Shown: positions 47,568 through 57,178 of the stretch, in pieces
Numbering within the stretch: the stretch's first letter is position 1
How the letters are laid out: each line of letters starts with the position of its first letter
Origin: a virus
DNA: 64,000 nucleotides
IMG/VR virus record: IMGVR_UViG_3300018891_000001
Location: 1 to 64,000 of that record
Strand: one strand, 5' to 3'
Translations under genes and position numbers: made by a program
Notes under the pieces: model-generated
Database searches by the model: none
Told to the model about the DNA's origin: nothing
Seen by the model: the letters and a program-made list of their open reading frames with translations, nothing else

Positions 47568-48530
47568 ATGAATGTAATTTATAAAACTATTCCACGACAC
47601 ACAGAGGAAAATATACCTCTTGATCAGATTATTGAAATTTATTTCATGATTGATATTCATAAACATTCTTTGCGACAAGAGAATATTATTTTGTTTAATA
47701 TCACAGAGCAAATTGTAGAGCCCATTTCATTTGAATATCAAAGACGAATTTTAAAGATTCGGCCTACACAAAAATTAAAACCGAACAATCACTATCAGCT
47801 TCAGATTGTAGGAGGAGAATCAGGGATTAAAGATATTACAGGGCGTATAATGGCTCAAACCTATGAAGTTGAGTTTTATACCAAGGATATAGAGAATATT
47901 AAGCCGCCAATACTCTTTTCTCCTACCGATGTCTCAGTGATTCGTGAGCCAGCAACCTTCCGATTTCAACCTATTGAAAAAGCGCATTATTACGAATTAC
48001 AAATCTCTAAGAGTAATACATTTCATAATTTAGTGTGGCCAACGAACGGGGAAAAAATCTATCAGGCTTCTGAATTGTCTGTAACGCCTAATATGTCTTA
48101 CGAGACGGGAACCTACTATGCTCGAATCCGGTCTGTTGATGAAAATGGAATAGCTAGTTCATGGTCTTCGGTTATTCAATTTTATTATGATGGTGCTCCG
48201 ATTATTCAAGAGCCAGAAGATATTGTTATAGCATCTAAAGAGGAAGATATTCCTTCCAAAGATACTGGCGTTTCCCAGCGTCAAGTTATTTTAAAACCTA
48301 TGACTCAATTACAATCCAAGCCAAGTCAATTATCTGCACTGCAAAAGGTGTTTTCAGCTGAAATGACAAACACATTTGCAAATCTCTATGTAAAATCTGT
48401 AACCCCAAAAGATAAATCCGTAAATAATGCTTTAGCAAATGCTAAACAAATTGTCATTGAGTTTACAGAGAATATCGATCCACAAACGATAAATCATACT
48501 ACATGTTACGTTTTAGCAGAACGCAATTAA
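47568..48530 (+). CDS. Ig-like/FnIII tail protein
   Basis: 320 aa from the ATG at 47568 (GTG at 47559 is the alternative). Domain 1 (about 10-105) reads as an SbsA-like Ig domain (IIEIYFMIDIHKHSLRQENI ... YEVEFYTKD). Domain 2 (about 112-205) looks fibronectin-III-like (FRFQPIEKAHYYELQISKSN, YYARIRSVDENGIASSWSS). The C-terminal 50 residues begin another SbsA-like domain (VKSVTPKDKSVNNAL, IVIEFTENIDPQTIN) that stops short. Such domains are common in exposed phage tail proteins that contact sugars or walls. Confidence 0.65.
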   Translation: MNVIYKTIPRHTEENIPLDQIIEIYFMIDIHKHSLRQENIILFNITEQIVEPISFEYQRRILKIRPTQKLKPNNHYQLQIVGGESGIKDITGRIMAQTYEVEFYTKDIENIKPPILFSPTDVSVIREPATFRFQPIEKAHYYELQISKSNTFHNLVWPTNGEKIYQASELSVTPNMSYETGTYYARIRSVDENGIASSWSSVIQFYYDGAPIIQEPEDIVIASKEEDIPSKDTGVSQRQVILKPMTQLQSKPSQLSALQKVFSAEMTNTFANLYVKSVTPKDKSVNNALANAKQIVIEFTENIDPQTINHTTCYVLAERN

Positions 48531-48552
48531 CTGGGAAAGGGTAGTGAGAAGG

Positions 48553-48858
48553 ATGGCTGAGATCATTAAACCAAAGACAACAGGGGAAGAAGTATTGGTC
48601 AAAATTGTAAACCAAATGGTCTTTGTTCGTAATGAGACACCTATCCTCGACCCAAATGGTGATGGTAGAACGTTTACGACCAATTACGAATATGTTCCCC
48701 ATACGCTATGTGTAACTCTCAATGGATTAAGACAGCGAGAAGGTATTGATTATGATTATGAAGAATTGGGCGGAAACCGGTTTCGATTCACTCATAGCAT
48801 CGAGGAAGAGGATAGTGTGATCGTTGATTATATCCGAGTCATGAGTATTCTAGGGTAA
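48553..48858 (+). CDS. Small beta-module structural protein
   Basis: 101 aa from the ATG at 48553 (AAAGGGTAG site). One module copy: LCVTLNGLRQREGIDYDYEE ... NRFRFTHSIEEEDSVIVDYI. Similar build to the 108-aa protein; N-terminal helix differs. Position implies baseplate or fibre linkage. Confidence 0.55.
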   Translation: MAEIIKPKTTGEEVLVKIVNQMVFVRNETPILDPNGDGRTFTTNYEYVPHTLCVTLNGLRQREGIDYDYEELGGNRFRFTHSIEEEDSVIVDYIRVMSILG

Positions 48859-48914
48859 CTCCCTATAATGCTCACCACACTATTCGAAACATCATAAGGA
48901 GAGTGACTTCATTT

Positions 48915-50681
48915 ATGGCAATTTCACGTATTAGAGGAGAACAAATACGTCCGGGTGTGTTAGTGAATCAACACATCGCAGACAATGCAGGTATTCATGA
49001 GAGCAAGTTGGATATCAATTGGTTATCTCACTATGCTCAAGCCCTTGAAACAAAGAAAGTAATTGACTTTGTTCAAGTAGGCAATAAAGTGGTAGGCGGT
49101 TTATCGTCTTATAACCTTTCTACGCAAGGGATTCTTGCTGGAAATGCACCAAAGGCAACATCTGTCAGTACAGATGAAGGGGTTATTATTGATGCTCCTT
49201 ATAACAAAGTCATTATTCGTGACTCTGTAACGGGAGATTCGATTCTTGATGTATCAGGTAATGAAGTATATGGTCGCATGGTGCATGATGGTGTAGATTT
49301 TATTGTCATGTTCTATACGAGCAATGATGAAACTGAAACACCTTTCACAATGCCAGAAAACCAAGAAATCGATTTCCAATACATGGAGCGTTTTAATCTA
49401 CGCACAGTATCGGAATTGTTTGCTGCTAATGAAAAATTTGTAGCAGGGGCTGCAGATATTACAGCATTCCAAAACATCCATCAATTAGCAAAAGATATTT
49501 ATGGTGCTGGCTACACATTAGATCGTGATGGTCAGGGCAATTTATCAGTGTCTCTTGTAGATCAAATCGCTAATGAAGTGCAAGAGCGTCAACAAGCAAT
49601 TCAAGATTTCCGCAATGATTTGCTTGCACAAGCAACAGCCGGAAAGGGAGCCAACCTCATTGGTATTGAAGATGCAGGAAATCGCTTCCTTGGAGGGACA
49701 GTGGAAGCTGTTTTAGCAGAAATTAAAGATGCATTAGATGAATTAAAAAATGACCTTGCTTCTACAGCATTAGGAAAAGGCGCAAGCATGATTGGTCTTC
49801 ATGATGCAGCTGGCAAGTTTAACGCTTCCGATGTAGAAGGGGCATTAGCAGAATTAGCGGATCGTGCTTCTAGCTTAGAGCAGGGTTCTAACTTAGAAGT
49901 AGATAATGCGAAATCTCGTGATGCGGCATCTGCCAATGGCTATTTTGCTCAAAAAACATTTGCTAGTTTAGAAAATCGCCTAGTAGAAATCGAAACCGTA
50001 GTCGATAGCGAAGTGAAAGGTCATGGAGACCGTTTAGACGCAATTGAGGCAGAAATTCAAGCAGCTCGTAATGGGCAAGTATCTTTAGATGCTCGTTTGG
50101 ATGCTATGCAAGCAGAAATTGATGCAGAAGAAGATGCACGAGCACAAGGCGACCAAGAGATTCGAGATGACTTTGCATCTACAGACGCTGGAAAAGGTGC
50201 AAGCCTTATTGGGGTGCATGATGCTAACGGCAAGCTCACAGCCATAAATGTAGAAGGTGCATTAATTGAACTTGCAGACCGTTCGACTGCTGTTGAAGGT
50301 CGTGCGACAAATCTTGAAAATGAAGTGCAAGCAGCTCGTGGTTCAGCATCTTCTTTAGATGTTCGTTTAGATCGTGCATTAAATGAAGATGGTACGTTAA
50401 AAGCAGGTCGTGATATTCATAAGCATTACCGTGCCCGTTATCAAGCAACAGGCGGCGAATCCCAAGTTACATTGGATCAATTTAATAAAACTGACTTGCC
50501 AAATTTCCAAGTGGGCGATGATAGCTTAGAAGTTTACATTAATGGTCAATTGCAAGAAGTAGGTTTGAACTATCTTGAAGGAGCTGACGGACGTACAATC
50601 ATTTTTGATATCGGTGATGGCACAGTCTTGCAATCAACAGATATTGTTCAAATCAAATACTATGTCAATAACCCTGAGTAA
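48915..50681 (+). CDS. Tail fibre protein with internal repeats
   Basis: 588 aa from the ATG at 48915 (AAGGAGAG). Three copies of a repeat GKGAxLIGxxDAxGxF ... VEGALAELADR at about 235, 285 and 425 are separated by coiled-coil (RLDAIEAEIQAARNGQVSLD). The C-terminus has the shared beta module (LEVYINGQLQEVGLNYLEGA ... VQIKYYV). Coiled-coil plus repeated knobs is the layout of a trimeric fibre; the N-terminus (RIRGEQIRPGVLVNQHIADN) likely attaches to the baseplate. Confidence 0.7.
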   Translation: MAISRIRGEQIRPGVLVNQHIADNAGIHESKLDINWLSHYAQALETKKVIDFVQVGNKVVGGLSSYNLSTQGILAGNAPKATSVSTDEGVIIDAPYNKVIIRDSVTGDSILDVSGNEVYGRMVHDGVDFIVMFYTSNDETETPFTMPENQEIDFQYMERFNLRTVSELFAANEKFVAGAADITAFQNIHQLAKDIYGAGYTLDRDGQGNLSVSLVDQIANEVQERQQAIQDFRNDLLAQATAGKGANLIGIEDAGNRFLGGTVEAVLAEIKDALDELKNDLASTALGKGASMIGLHDAAGKFNASDVEGALAELADRASSLEQGSNLEVDNAKSRDAASANGYFAQKTFASLENRLVEIETVVDSEVKGHGDRLDAIEAEIQAARNGQVSLDARLDAMQAEIDAEEDARAQGDQEIRDDFASTDAGKGASLIGVHDANGKLTAINVEGALIELADRSTAVEGRATNLENEVQAARGSASSLDVRLDRALNEDGTLKAGRDIHKHYRARYQATGGESQVTLDQFNKTDLPNFQVGDDSLEVYINGQLQEVGLNYLEGADGRTIIFDIGDGTVLQSTDIVQIKYYVNNPE

Positions 50682-50689
50682 TCAATTCA

Positions 50690-50727
50690 ATATCCTCCTT
50701 CCATTACCGGAGGAGGATATGTTTTTT
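50690..50727 (+). terminator. Intrinsic terminator
   Basis: ATATCCTCC (50690-50698) pairs with GGAGGATAT (50712-50720), extended by TCC/GGA, then TTTTTT. It lies between the fibre gene and the next baseplate gene, whose ribosome site starts just after. Confidence 0.88.
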
Positions 50728-50743
50728 GAAAGAGGGTGTCACG

Positions 50744-51898
50744 ATGAATTATATTGGAGAATTTCAAAAAGATTCAACGATTTTACTAGAATTATTAACT
50801 AAAGATGAAAAAAATCAACCAATTGTTACGGATTTTCCACCTACAGCATTGATTGAGCATTATGACCGAAATGGATTACAGGAGGTAGATAATGTTACAC
50901 TGGAAACAATGGGAGATGGTTCTAGGCATATCAAGCTATATCACATCCCTATCGACTGGAAATATGGTGATTATTTAATCACGTATAAAGCTCAAATTGA
51001 GGGAGTTGAATATACTACTCAAGAACGTTTTTATATTTCTAAAACAGAGAAGTTAGTAGAAGAAAATAACCAAATCGGTTATGAAATTATGAATCTTATG
51101 ACCTCTCATAGTTTTCCGGTCGATACAAAACCCGAAGAAGAGCCTGTTACAAGTGCGGATGGTTATATTATGCCACCGGATTTTCAAATCCCAAGCAATA
51201 TTCAAGTGGTAGATAATCGAATTATTATCACGATTAATGAAAATATTAAGTTTAACCACACATATCGGGTGGTTTTAGATAAAGAGATTCGTTCTACAAG
51301 TGGGGCTCGATTAGGGGAAACCAAAACGATTACATTTACCTCAGCATATAAGCCTTTGTTGGCAACACCATTAGAAGTGCAATCCGTATTAAGAAGTCTT
51401 TACAAATATTTTACTCCGCATGATATTTACTCAGCCATTCGTGATGCAGGACAAAAAGCCATGCAATTATTAGGCCAAATTCCTGATCCTAATAATAGCC
51501 GTTATCGAGATATGCGAGAACGTGATGAAGCCTATTTTGCTACTACCAAGTATGTGCTGCATGAAGCGGCTCGAATCCTTATGACAGGCCTTATGGTTCG
51601 CATTTTAAATGGAACGGCGAGTGATGAAGAAGGATTAGGATTAATGACAGAAACAGGCGGTTCCATTACATTAGGGGATTTCTCTATTTCTAATAAATCA
51701 TCCTCTTCCAGTGGTATGGGAAATGGAGAAAATGAAGAAACTCCTTTGCAAAAATTGCAGGCTATGATAGTTGAAAACGATAGGGATTTGAAATTCTGGC
51801 AAGATGCTATGATGGGTCGTAATCGAAGAGGATATGCTAGACCATTGTCAGGATCCTATAGAAGCGGAGCGGGATCGCCGGAAGGACGTGACTTCTAA
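50744..51898 (+). CDS. Baseplate/tail protein with Ig-like domain
   Basis: 384 aa from the ATG at 50744 (AGAGGGTG). N-terminal beta domain (about 1-100, MNYIGEFQKDSTILLELLTK). An SbsA-like Ig domain at about 135-205 (RIIITINENIKFNHTYRVVL, IRSTSGARLGETKTITFTS). A helical C-terminal half, then a Gly/Ser/Arg-rich end (SSSSSGMGNGENEE, YRSGAGSPEGRD). Stop overlaps the next start (TAATG). Structural, no enzyme motif. Confidence 0.55.
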   Translation: MNYIGEFQKDSTILLELLTKDEKNQPIVTDFPPTALIEHYDRNGLQEVDNVTLETMGDGSRHIKLYHIPIDWKYGDYLITYKAQIEGVEYTTQERFYISKTEKLVEENNQIGYEIMNLMTSHSFPVDTKPEEEPVTSADGYIMPPDFQIPSNIQVVDNRIIITINENIKFNHTYRVVLDKEIRSTSGARLGETKTITFTSAYKPLLATPLEVQSVLRSLYKYFTPHDIYSAIRDAGQKAMQLLGQIPDPNNSRYRDMRERDEAYFATTKYVLHEAARILMTGLMVRILNGTASDEEGLGLMTETGGSITLGDFSISNKSSSSSGMGNGENEETPLQKLQAMIVENDRDLKFWQDAMMGRNRRGYARPLSGSYRSGAGSPEGRDF

Positions 51899-52383
51899 TG
51901 ATTGATATTCGCAAAGAAATCGCCAAACTGTTTGACCAATATGCTCACAATATTGTTTATATCCGTCGAGATGAGCGATTTCGATGTGAGTGCTATGTGG
52001 AGCGAAGTGGCGAGCCACTCCCTCATTGTTTTAAATGCTTTGGAACGGGGCATATTGTTCAAATTGAGCGAGTGCGAGCCCGAAGAAAAATTGCCACAGT
52101 TCCTGAAACTTTGATTGGTGTTAATCAAATGCATCCAGCAGGAACCTTAGCTCCCAAATCCTATATATATTACTTTGAACACAATATTCACCCCAAAGTC
52201 AATGACTTGATCCTTGAGGTAATATGGGATGTTAAAGGTATACCACGATATATTAAAGAAAAGCACTTAATTAGCACCATTGAACCTAAACTTGGATATA
52301 AAGGTCGAGTGGAGTTTTATCAAGTATACTGTCGCTACGACCAGAAGGGAGTTAATGATGACAAAGCCCTCACCAAGTATTGA
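51898..52383 (+). CDS. Structural protein with CxxC zinc motif
   Basis: 161 aa; ATG overlaps the previous stop. RCECYVER and HCFKCFGTGH form a DnaJ-like zinc pair early in the chain (residues 30-52), followed by a beta-rich domain (ILEVIWDVKGIPRYIKEKHL, VEFYQVYCRY). Position among baseplate and sheath-like genes suggests a small baseplate hub or tail-completion protein; this is not proven. Confidence 0.55.
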   Translation: MIDIRKEIAKLFDQYAHNIVYIRRDERFRCECYVERSGEPLPHCFKCFGTGHIVQIERVRARRKIATVPETLIGVNQMHPAGTLAPKSYIYYFEHNIHPKVNDLILEVIWDVKGIPRYIKEKHLISTIEPKLGYKGRVEFYQVYCRYDQKGVNDDKALTKY

Positions 52384-53407
52384 ATATTTACAACATCCCC
52401 ATATGTATTTAGAGCGTGAAGTAGCAATTGGAAAACGGTTGTTGATTCTCGCTGAGTCAGAAAATGGAGATTACTATAACCCTACATTGGTTTATAGCAA
52501 GGAAATGGCCATCGACTTTTTTGGAGGCGGTGCATTAGTACAAGCCTACGAGGATGCAAGTACTTATCAAAAAGGATTACACGCTTATTTAATGCGTATT
52601 GAACCATATGGATATGAAACGGCGTTTGCTGTTTTAGAATCATTTGATTTTGACCTTTTATTCTTAAAAGATGTGCATTTCAACAAAAACAATGAAGTTA
52701 TTCATCAATTTCTGGAGTTTGCTAGAGTAAAAGAAGAAAAAGGGAATTTAGTTCATGGAATTACCACATTATCTTCTGGTTTGCGCTATCAGGATCTTAC
52801 TTCCTTGTTTCCGCTGATTCAATCTTTAACAGAGGAAAGAGGAGATGAAACAATTGAAAGAGGAAAGTATCTTTCTTTAGTTGTTCATCAGATGGAATTT
52901 CAAGATGCCGGGGCAGTCTACGCTGGACTATTGACCTCTATTGAACCAGAAGTAAGTCCTATTAATAAAACCATTCCTAATGTATCGCTTTCTTTTGAAT
53001 TTAGCAAGCCAGAAATCCATCAACTTCGTTCTGTAGGAATTGTATGTTTTCATCAAACATTCAAGAAAGGTATTACATGTACATCTTCGAGTTGTGCTGT
53101 AAGTACAGAAGGAAGTGTACATAAGCATATATCAAATTTTCGTATTGCTCAGCATTTGATTAATCAAGTATCTAATGAGCTTCATCCTTTAATCGGAATG
53201 CCAAATGTGCTCCATCAATCTCACAATGTTGAAGGTATTGTAGAGTCAATCTGCATGGAACACATTGAGTTAAAGCGAATTAGAGACTTCGGTTATTCCG
53301 TAGGAGTGGATGAGTTATATGGCTTGATTGATGTACAAATTGAATTGGTGCCGATTTTCTCGGTGCACAGTATGACTACACATAGTCGTGTGAGAATCTT
53401 TAAATAG
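52355..53407 (+). CDS. Tail-sheath-like paralog (sheath initiator candidate)
   Basis: 350 aa from the ATG at 52355 (AAGGGAG), overlapping the previous gene by 29 nt. The fold reads like a trimmed sheath protein: N-terminal AIGKRLLILAESENGDYYNP and EMAIDFFGGGALVQAYEDAS (compare ILIIGTAIDGPVGE and VAEQMFGG in the full sheath at 54181), and a C-terminal IAQHLINQVSNELHPLIGMP ... IELVPIFSVHSMTTHSRVRI (compare the sheath end). It lacks the large inserted domains. Possibly sits at a tail end to start or cap the sheath. Confidence 0.6.
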   Translation: MMTKPSPSIEYLQHPHMYLEREVAIGKRLLILAESENGDYYNPTLVYSKEMAIDFFGGGALVQAYEDASTYQKGLHAYLMRIEPYGYETAFAVLESFDFDLLFLKDVHFNKNNEVIHQFLEFARVKEEKGNLVHGITTLSSGLRYQDLTSLFPLIQSLTEERGDETIERGKYLSLVVHQMEFQDAGAVYAGLLTSIEPEVSPINKTIPNVSLSFEFSKPEIHQLRSVGIVCFHQTFKKGITCTSSSCAVSTEGSVHKHISNFRIAQHLINQVSNELHPLIGMPNVLHQSHNVEGIVESICMEHIELKRIRDFGYSVGVDELYGLIDVQIELVPIFSVHSMTTHSRVRIFK

Positions 53408-53427
53408 CAAAGGGAGAAGTAAGCGTA

Positions 53428-54162
53428 ATGAGTCGAGTCCATAGAGGTTTTAATCACACCATGAATCCAAATCCTTATTTTTATATTAAACACTCACAAG
53501 AAATGCCTTCTGAATTGAAGCAAGAGTTAGAGGGAACTGTACATCCAAGTTTAGATGCTCGACCTATCAGAGATAATCGAGCTCCTTTGTTGGATGCCTA
53601 TATCGACAATCGCTTACGTTCTGATAAACCCATCACCTTTTTAGATTTCATCGATGATTTGCGACGCTTGTGGGAAGCGGCCGGAAAAGCAGGAAAGTTT
53701 GTTCGTCAATCACCTCTTAAAGAAGATGCAGAATTTCCGACTATTACGTATCGCATTTTGCGAAGAGAAATCAATAAAGAGTTTAAAGATATTAAACCTC
53801 GTTATCGTACGACCATTCGTCATCCTTATTTAGAAGAGGAATACATCGAATTGTATGGTCAAATTTTTGACGTATGGGTGGAATTCTGTATTTATACCCT
53901 TAGTGCAGAAGAAGCTGACGAGCTAGTGATGGAATTAGAAGAATTTTTGCAAACTTATGCAGGATTTTTCAAGCAAAAGGGTGTGCAAGAGATTCTTTTC
54001 CACGCACAAGGAGAAGATGAGGTACTTGAGGAGCAAAGAATCCATATATCCAAACGCAAGCTTCTTTACACAATGCGATTCGAAAAAATCATCGTCAGAT
54101 TTCTTAATGAAATTGAACAAATTGCTGTTCAAGCCAACCTTCGACATGAAGGAGAAATTTAA
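53428..54162 (+). CDS. Tail-terminator/neck-like protein
   Basis: 244 aa; ATG after AAAGGGAG. Central alpha/beta domain with FPTITYRILRREIN ... YGQIFDVWVEFCIYTLSAEE ... ADELVMELEEFLQTYAGFF, the usual order of tail-terminator (gpU-like) proteins: strand, loop, strand, then a helix. N-terminal extension is basic and probably disordered. It lies directly before the sheath gene, as expected. Confidence 0.55.
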   Translation: MSRVHRGFNHTMNPNPYFYIKHSQEMPSELKQELEGTVHPSLDARPIRDNRAPLLDAYIDNRLRSDKPITFLDFIDDLRRLWEAAGKAGKFVRQSPLKEDAEFPTITYRILRREINKEFKDIKPRYRTTIRHPYLEEEYIELYGQIFDVWVEFCIYTLSAEEADELVMELEEFLQTYAGFFKQKGVQEILFHAQGEDEVLEEQRIHISKRKLLYTMRFEKIIVRFLNEIEQIAVQANLRHEGEI

Positions 54163-54180
54163 CAAGAGGAGGATTCCTAG

Positions 54181-57105
54181 ATGGTACAGTTTGAACAATA
54201 TGAAAACCTGCCAGGTGTTAAAGTTTCTTATGAAGATGGCAACCTCCACACAGGAAATCAAGTAGAACAAGCATCTACTCAATCGATTCTGATTATTGGA
54301 ACTGCTATCGATGGTCCTGTTGGAGAACCGGTGTCTGTAAACGCTATTGGTGGTCCAAAAGTCGCTGAGCAAATGTTTGGCGGTTTATTGGAACGCAGAA
54401 AAGTTGTAGAGAATGGAGAAGAAAAAACAATTAAAGTGCCACATCAGGGAACATTAATCCGTGCAATGTGGGAGGCCATTCGTGCTGGAAATGAAGATGT
54501 ACGTTTATTGCGTGTATCTGGTCGAGCAGCCAAAACAGAATTACCTGCAAAAGATCCAAATAGTGAAGTTGTACAACCATTAGCAGATGCAATGGGCAAT
54601 AACTTAATTCCGGGAAATATCCCATTTCAAAAAGCATTGGGATTAACTTCGACTTTGCGCTTAGTAAAGATCGAAAAAATTGAAGAATTTGCAGGCACAG
54701 ATACAACTGTTGCACCACTTCGCACATTCCCGGATTCAACAGGTTATGAGTCTGTGGATCCAACACCGGGTTCTGAAACTGTTTATTTCCGTAAGGATAC
54801 ATTCCGCCCGAAAAACACCATTAAAATTACGTATAAAGCAAAACAGCGTAATTACACAGAAGTGACCCGAAATGAAGATGGAGTAAATAATTCATCTACT
54901 AAAGGGGTATTAACACAAGATCCAACGATGACAAACTATTTCGCTGCAGAAGTTGGAAACTGGTCAGATGATCCAATGCACCAAGTAAACGTGTATGTAG
55001 TGGATTCTCAAGGAAACGTTCATACAATTCCAATGGTTAATTCATCTGGCGAACGCTTGTGGCGTATCGGTAAGGGAGATCCGACAGTAACCGATGAATT
55101 ACGTGATGTCATTACAGCTGAAGAATTCAAGCAAGGTGGCATTCGTTTTACATCAGCTTATCAGGCAGAAGTAGCTAATGGCTTATATCCTGCATTAAAT
55201 TCTGGTATTCGGGTTCTTGCAGATTACTTCTATTACAACGATGTAGAAGTGGTTGGTTCCGTGACACAACTTGTGCCAGGCGCAGAGAAAGTGACTTTCT
55301 TGAAATTTATGCCTGATTCTGGAACCCTTGAAGTGTATTACGAGAGAAATGGATTTAAGAGTGTACTTGTAGAAGGGACAGACTATACACTCGTATTTCC
55401 AAATGATTCACAAGGAAAAGTAGAAGTTCGCATTCAGGCAGGTGCAGGCCCTGTTGGTGCCAAACTATTCGCTCACTATAAAACAGGTGAAAATAACACA
55501 CAAGGAGCTAAATTGATTGTTAATGCTCTATATGCGGGTAAATTGTACGGTGGTATTGAAGATGTAAAAGATCCGTCTACTCTATACGGGGTTAAAGTGG
55601 TCGTTGAGTATGAGGTAAATGAAAACGGCACATTAGATATGGAGAACCGTGTAATCCGCTTTATTAAGCCAGTCGATAAAAAGACAACATCTAATGATAA
55701 TGAATTACGGTTCCGTACAAAAGAATTGAAAGGCATTCGAACACTTCGTGAGTTTGCTAACTATGTAAACGGTCTTCCTCAAAATAATATTGTTCACTTA
55801 GAAGTTCCATTAAATGCAGGGGATGTTCCGCTTACAGGATTGCTTGTTACGGATTATACAGTAAGCCCAATTGATGGTAGATATGATTATCGACCAATTA
55901 ATCTTGGTGAAAAGTATGATGAGGAAACTATGTCATTCCGCTTGTTTGTAGATGACAGTAAACAAGACAATGACCCAGATCGCTTTCCGTGGTTAGGTAC
56001 AGATGGTTTCTTTGATCCTAGCAACTTGTTAGATATGAAGAAGCTGTATGAAGCTCTCGGCGGTAAATATCAATTAGTAGAAGGAACGCTAGATGAATAT
56101 GAGTTAGTTGAGCAAGGTATTTACTCTAAACTTGAAAACTATGCCGTTGACATCATTGTTCTTGAAGGCGTATATGCCAATACTGCGATTGGAGATATTG
56201 CCGAAGATGGGTCAATCGTAGTTTCTCAAAATAAAAACTTTGCTACACAGCTTGCTCAGCACTGTGCCATGGTCACAGCAAAAACATGGGAAACTATCGG
56301 TGTCATTGGAACTGCTCCAGCTCCATTTACGGGACTTCGTGAAGTTCAAGAATACATTGATTTACTGACAAAAGGTGTAGGATTGAACGAAGAAGCTGAA
56401 CAATTCTACCTCAGTCGTGGAATCAATCCTAAGTATCAGAACTTCCATTACATGTACAACCTTGCAACACATGAGCAAATTTTCAATGATGAAGGCGATC
56501 CTATTGATATTGGCCGTTACATTAACGTTGTATATGGTCCGGAGGCTGGATTAGCTCATGAGAAGCTTGGAACTTATGTCGTAACTGGTTCTATGATTTA
56601 TGCAACTCTTATCTCCCAATTAAATGCTGAAGTTTCAACAACGAATAAACCAGTGCCAGTACTTGGTTTGCGTTATCACTTGTCTGAGGCACAGCACAAT
56701 CAATTAGCAGGTGGACGGTATGTAACTTTTGAGGGCAAATTAAATCTCAATGGTACTCGAACAGTAGTTGTGAAAGACGGTGTAACAGCTGCTGCTCCAA
56801 ATAGTGATTATCAGCGTCTATCTACGGTTCGTATTGTTCATGCAACTGTTCAATTAATCCGTAAGAAAGCCGACCGTTTCATTGGTCTACCAAACGGTAT
56901 TGCTCAACGAAATGCATTAGCTACTGAGATTCAAGCAGGACTCGATCGATTAAAAGAATTGGGTGTTCTCCAAAACTTTAAATTCTCTATTTTCTCTTCT
57001 TCACGTGACCGTGTACTTGGTAACGCCTTTATTACATTAGAGCTAGTACCTGCCTTTGAAACTCGCAAAATTTACACAAGCGTTGCACTGAGAGCAAGTT
57101 TATAA
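54181..57105 (+). CDS. Tail sheath protein (contractile tail)
   Basis: 974 aa; ATG after AAGAGGAGG. N-terminal LPGVKVSYEDG ... QSILIIGTAIDGPVGEPVSV with KVAEQMFGG is the classical sheath start; C-terminal VRIVHATVQLIRKKADRFIG ... DRVLGNAFITLELVPAFETR is the sheath end. Between them lie large insertions (about 190-490) with beta-module pieces (LEVYYERNGFKSVLVEGTDY). It is longer than common sheaths (400-700 aa), so extra exposed domains decorate the tail. The sheath surrounds the tube and contracts at injection. Confidence 0.9.
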   Translation: MVQFEQYENLPGVKVSYEDGNLHTGNQVEQASTQSILIIGTAIDGPVGEPVSVNAIGGPKVAEQMFGGLLERRKVVENGEEKTIKVPHQGTLIRAMWEAIRAGNEDVRLLRVSGRAAKTELPAKDPNSEVVQPLADAMGNNLIPGNIPFQKALGLTSTLRLVKIEKIEEFAGTDTTVAPLRTFPDSTGYESVDPTPGSETVYFRKDTFRPKNTIKITYKAKQRNYTEVTRNEDGVNNSSTKGVLTQDPTMTNYFAAEVGNWSDDPMHQVNVYVVDSQGNVHTIPMVNSSGERLWRIGKGDPTVTDELRDVITAEEFKQGGIRFTSAYQAEVANGLYPALNSGIRVLADYFYYNDVEVVGSVTQLVPGAEKVTFLKFMPDSGTLEVYYERNGFKSVLVEGTDYTLVFPNDSQGKVEVRIQAGAGPVGAKLFAHYKTGENNTQGAKLIVNALYAGKLYGGIEDVKDPSTLYGVKVVVEYEVNENGTLDMENRVIRFIKPVDKKTTSNDNELRFRTKELKGIRTLREFANYVNGLPQNNIVHLEVPLNAGDVPLTGLLVTDYTVSPIDGRYDYRPINLGEKYDEETMSFRLFVDDSKQDNDPDRFPWLGTDGFFDPSNLLDMKKLYEALGGKYQLVEGTLDEYELVEQGIYSKLENYAVDIIVLEGVYANTAIGDIAEDGSIVVSQNKNFATQLAQHCAMVTAKTWETIGVIGTAPAPFTGLREVQEYIDLLTKGVGLNEEAEQFYLSRGINPKYQNFHYMYNLATHEQIFNDEGDPIDIGRYINVVYGPEAGLAHEKLGTYVVTGSMIYATLISQLNAEVSTTNKPVPVLGLRYHLSEAQHNQLAGGRYVTFEGKLNLNGTRTVVVKDGVTAAAPNSDYQRLSTVRIVHATVQLIRKKADRFIGLPNGIAQRNALATEIQAGLDRLKELGVLQNFKFSIFSSSRDRVLGNAFITLELVPAFETRKIYTSVALRASL

Positions 57106-57178
57106 GAATTGATTCGTGGGGAAGGCCTTCCTTCCTCACTTAATTAGAAATAATTTTATAAAGAGGTGAACAAGCACT

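Noticed and set aside
57116-57139. Terminator after the sheath gene
   Set aside because: GTGGGGAAGG/CCTTCCTCAC forms a stem, but the following sequence is TTAATTAG, not a U tract, so it is at most weak.
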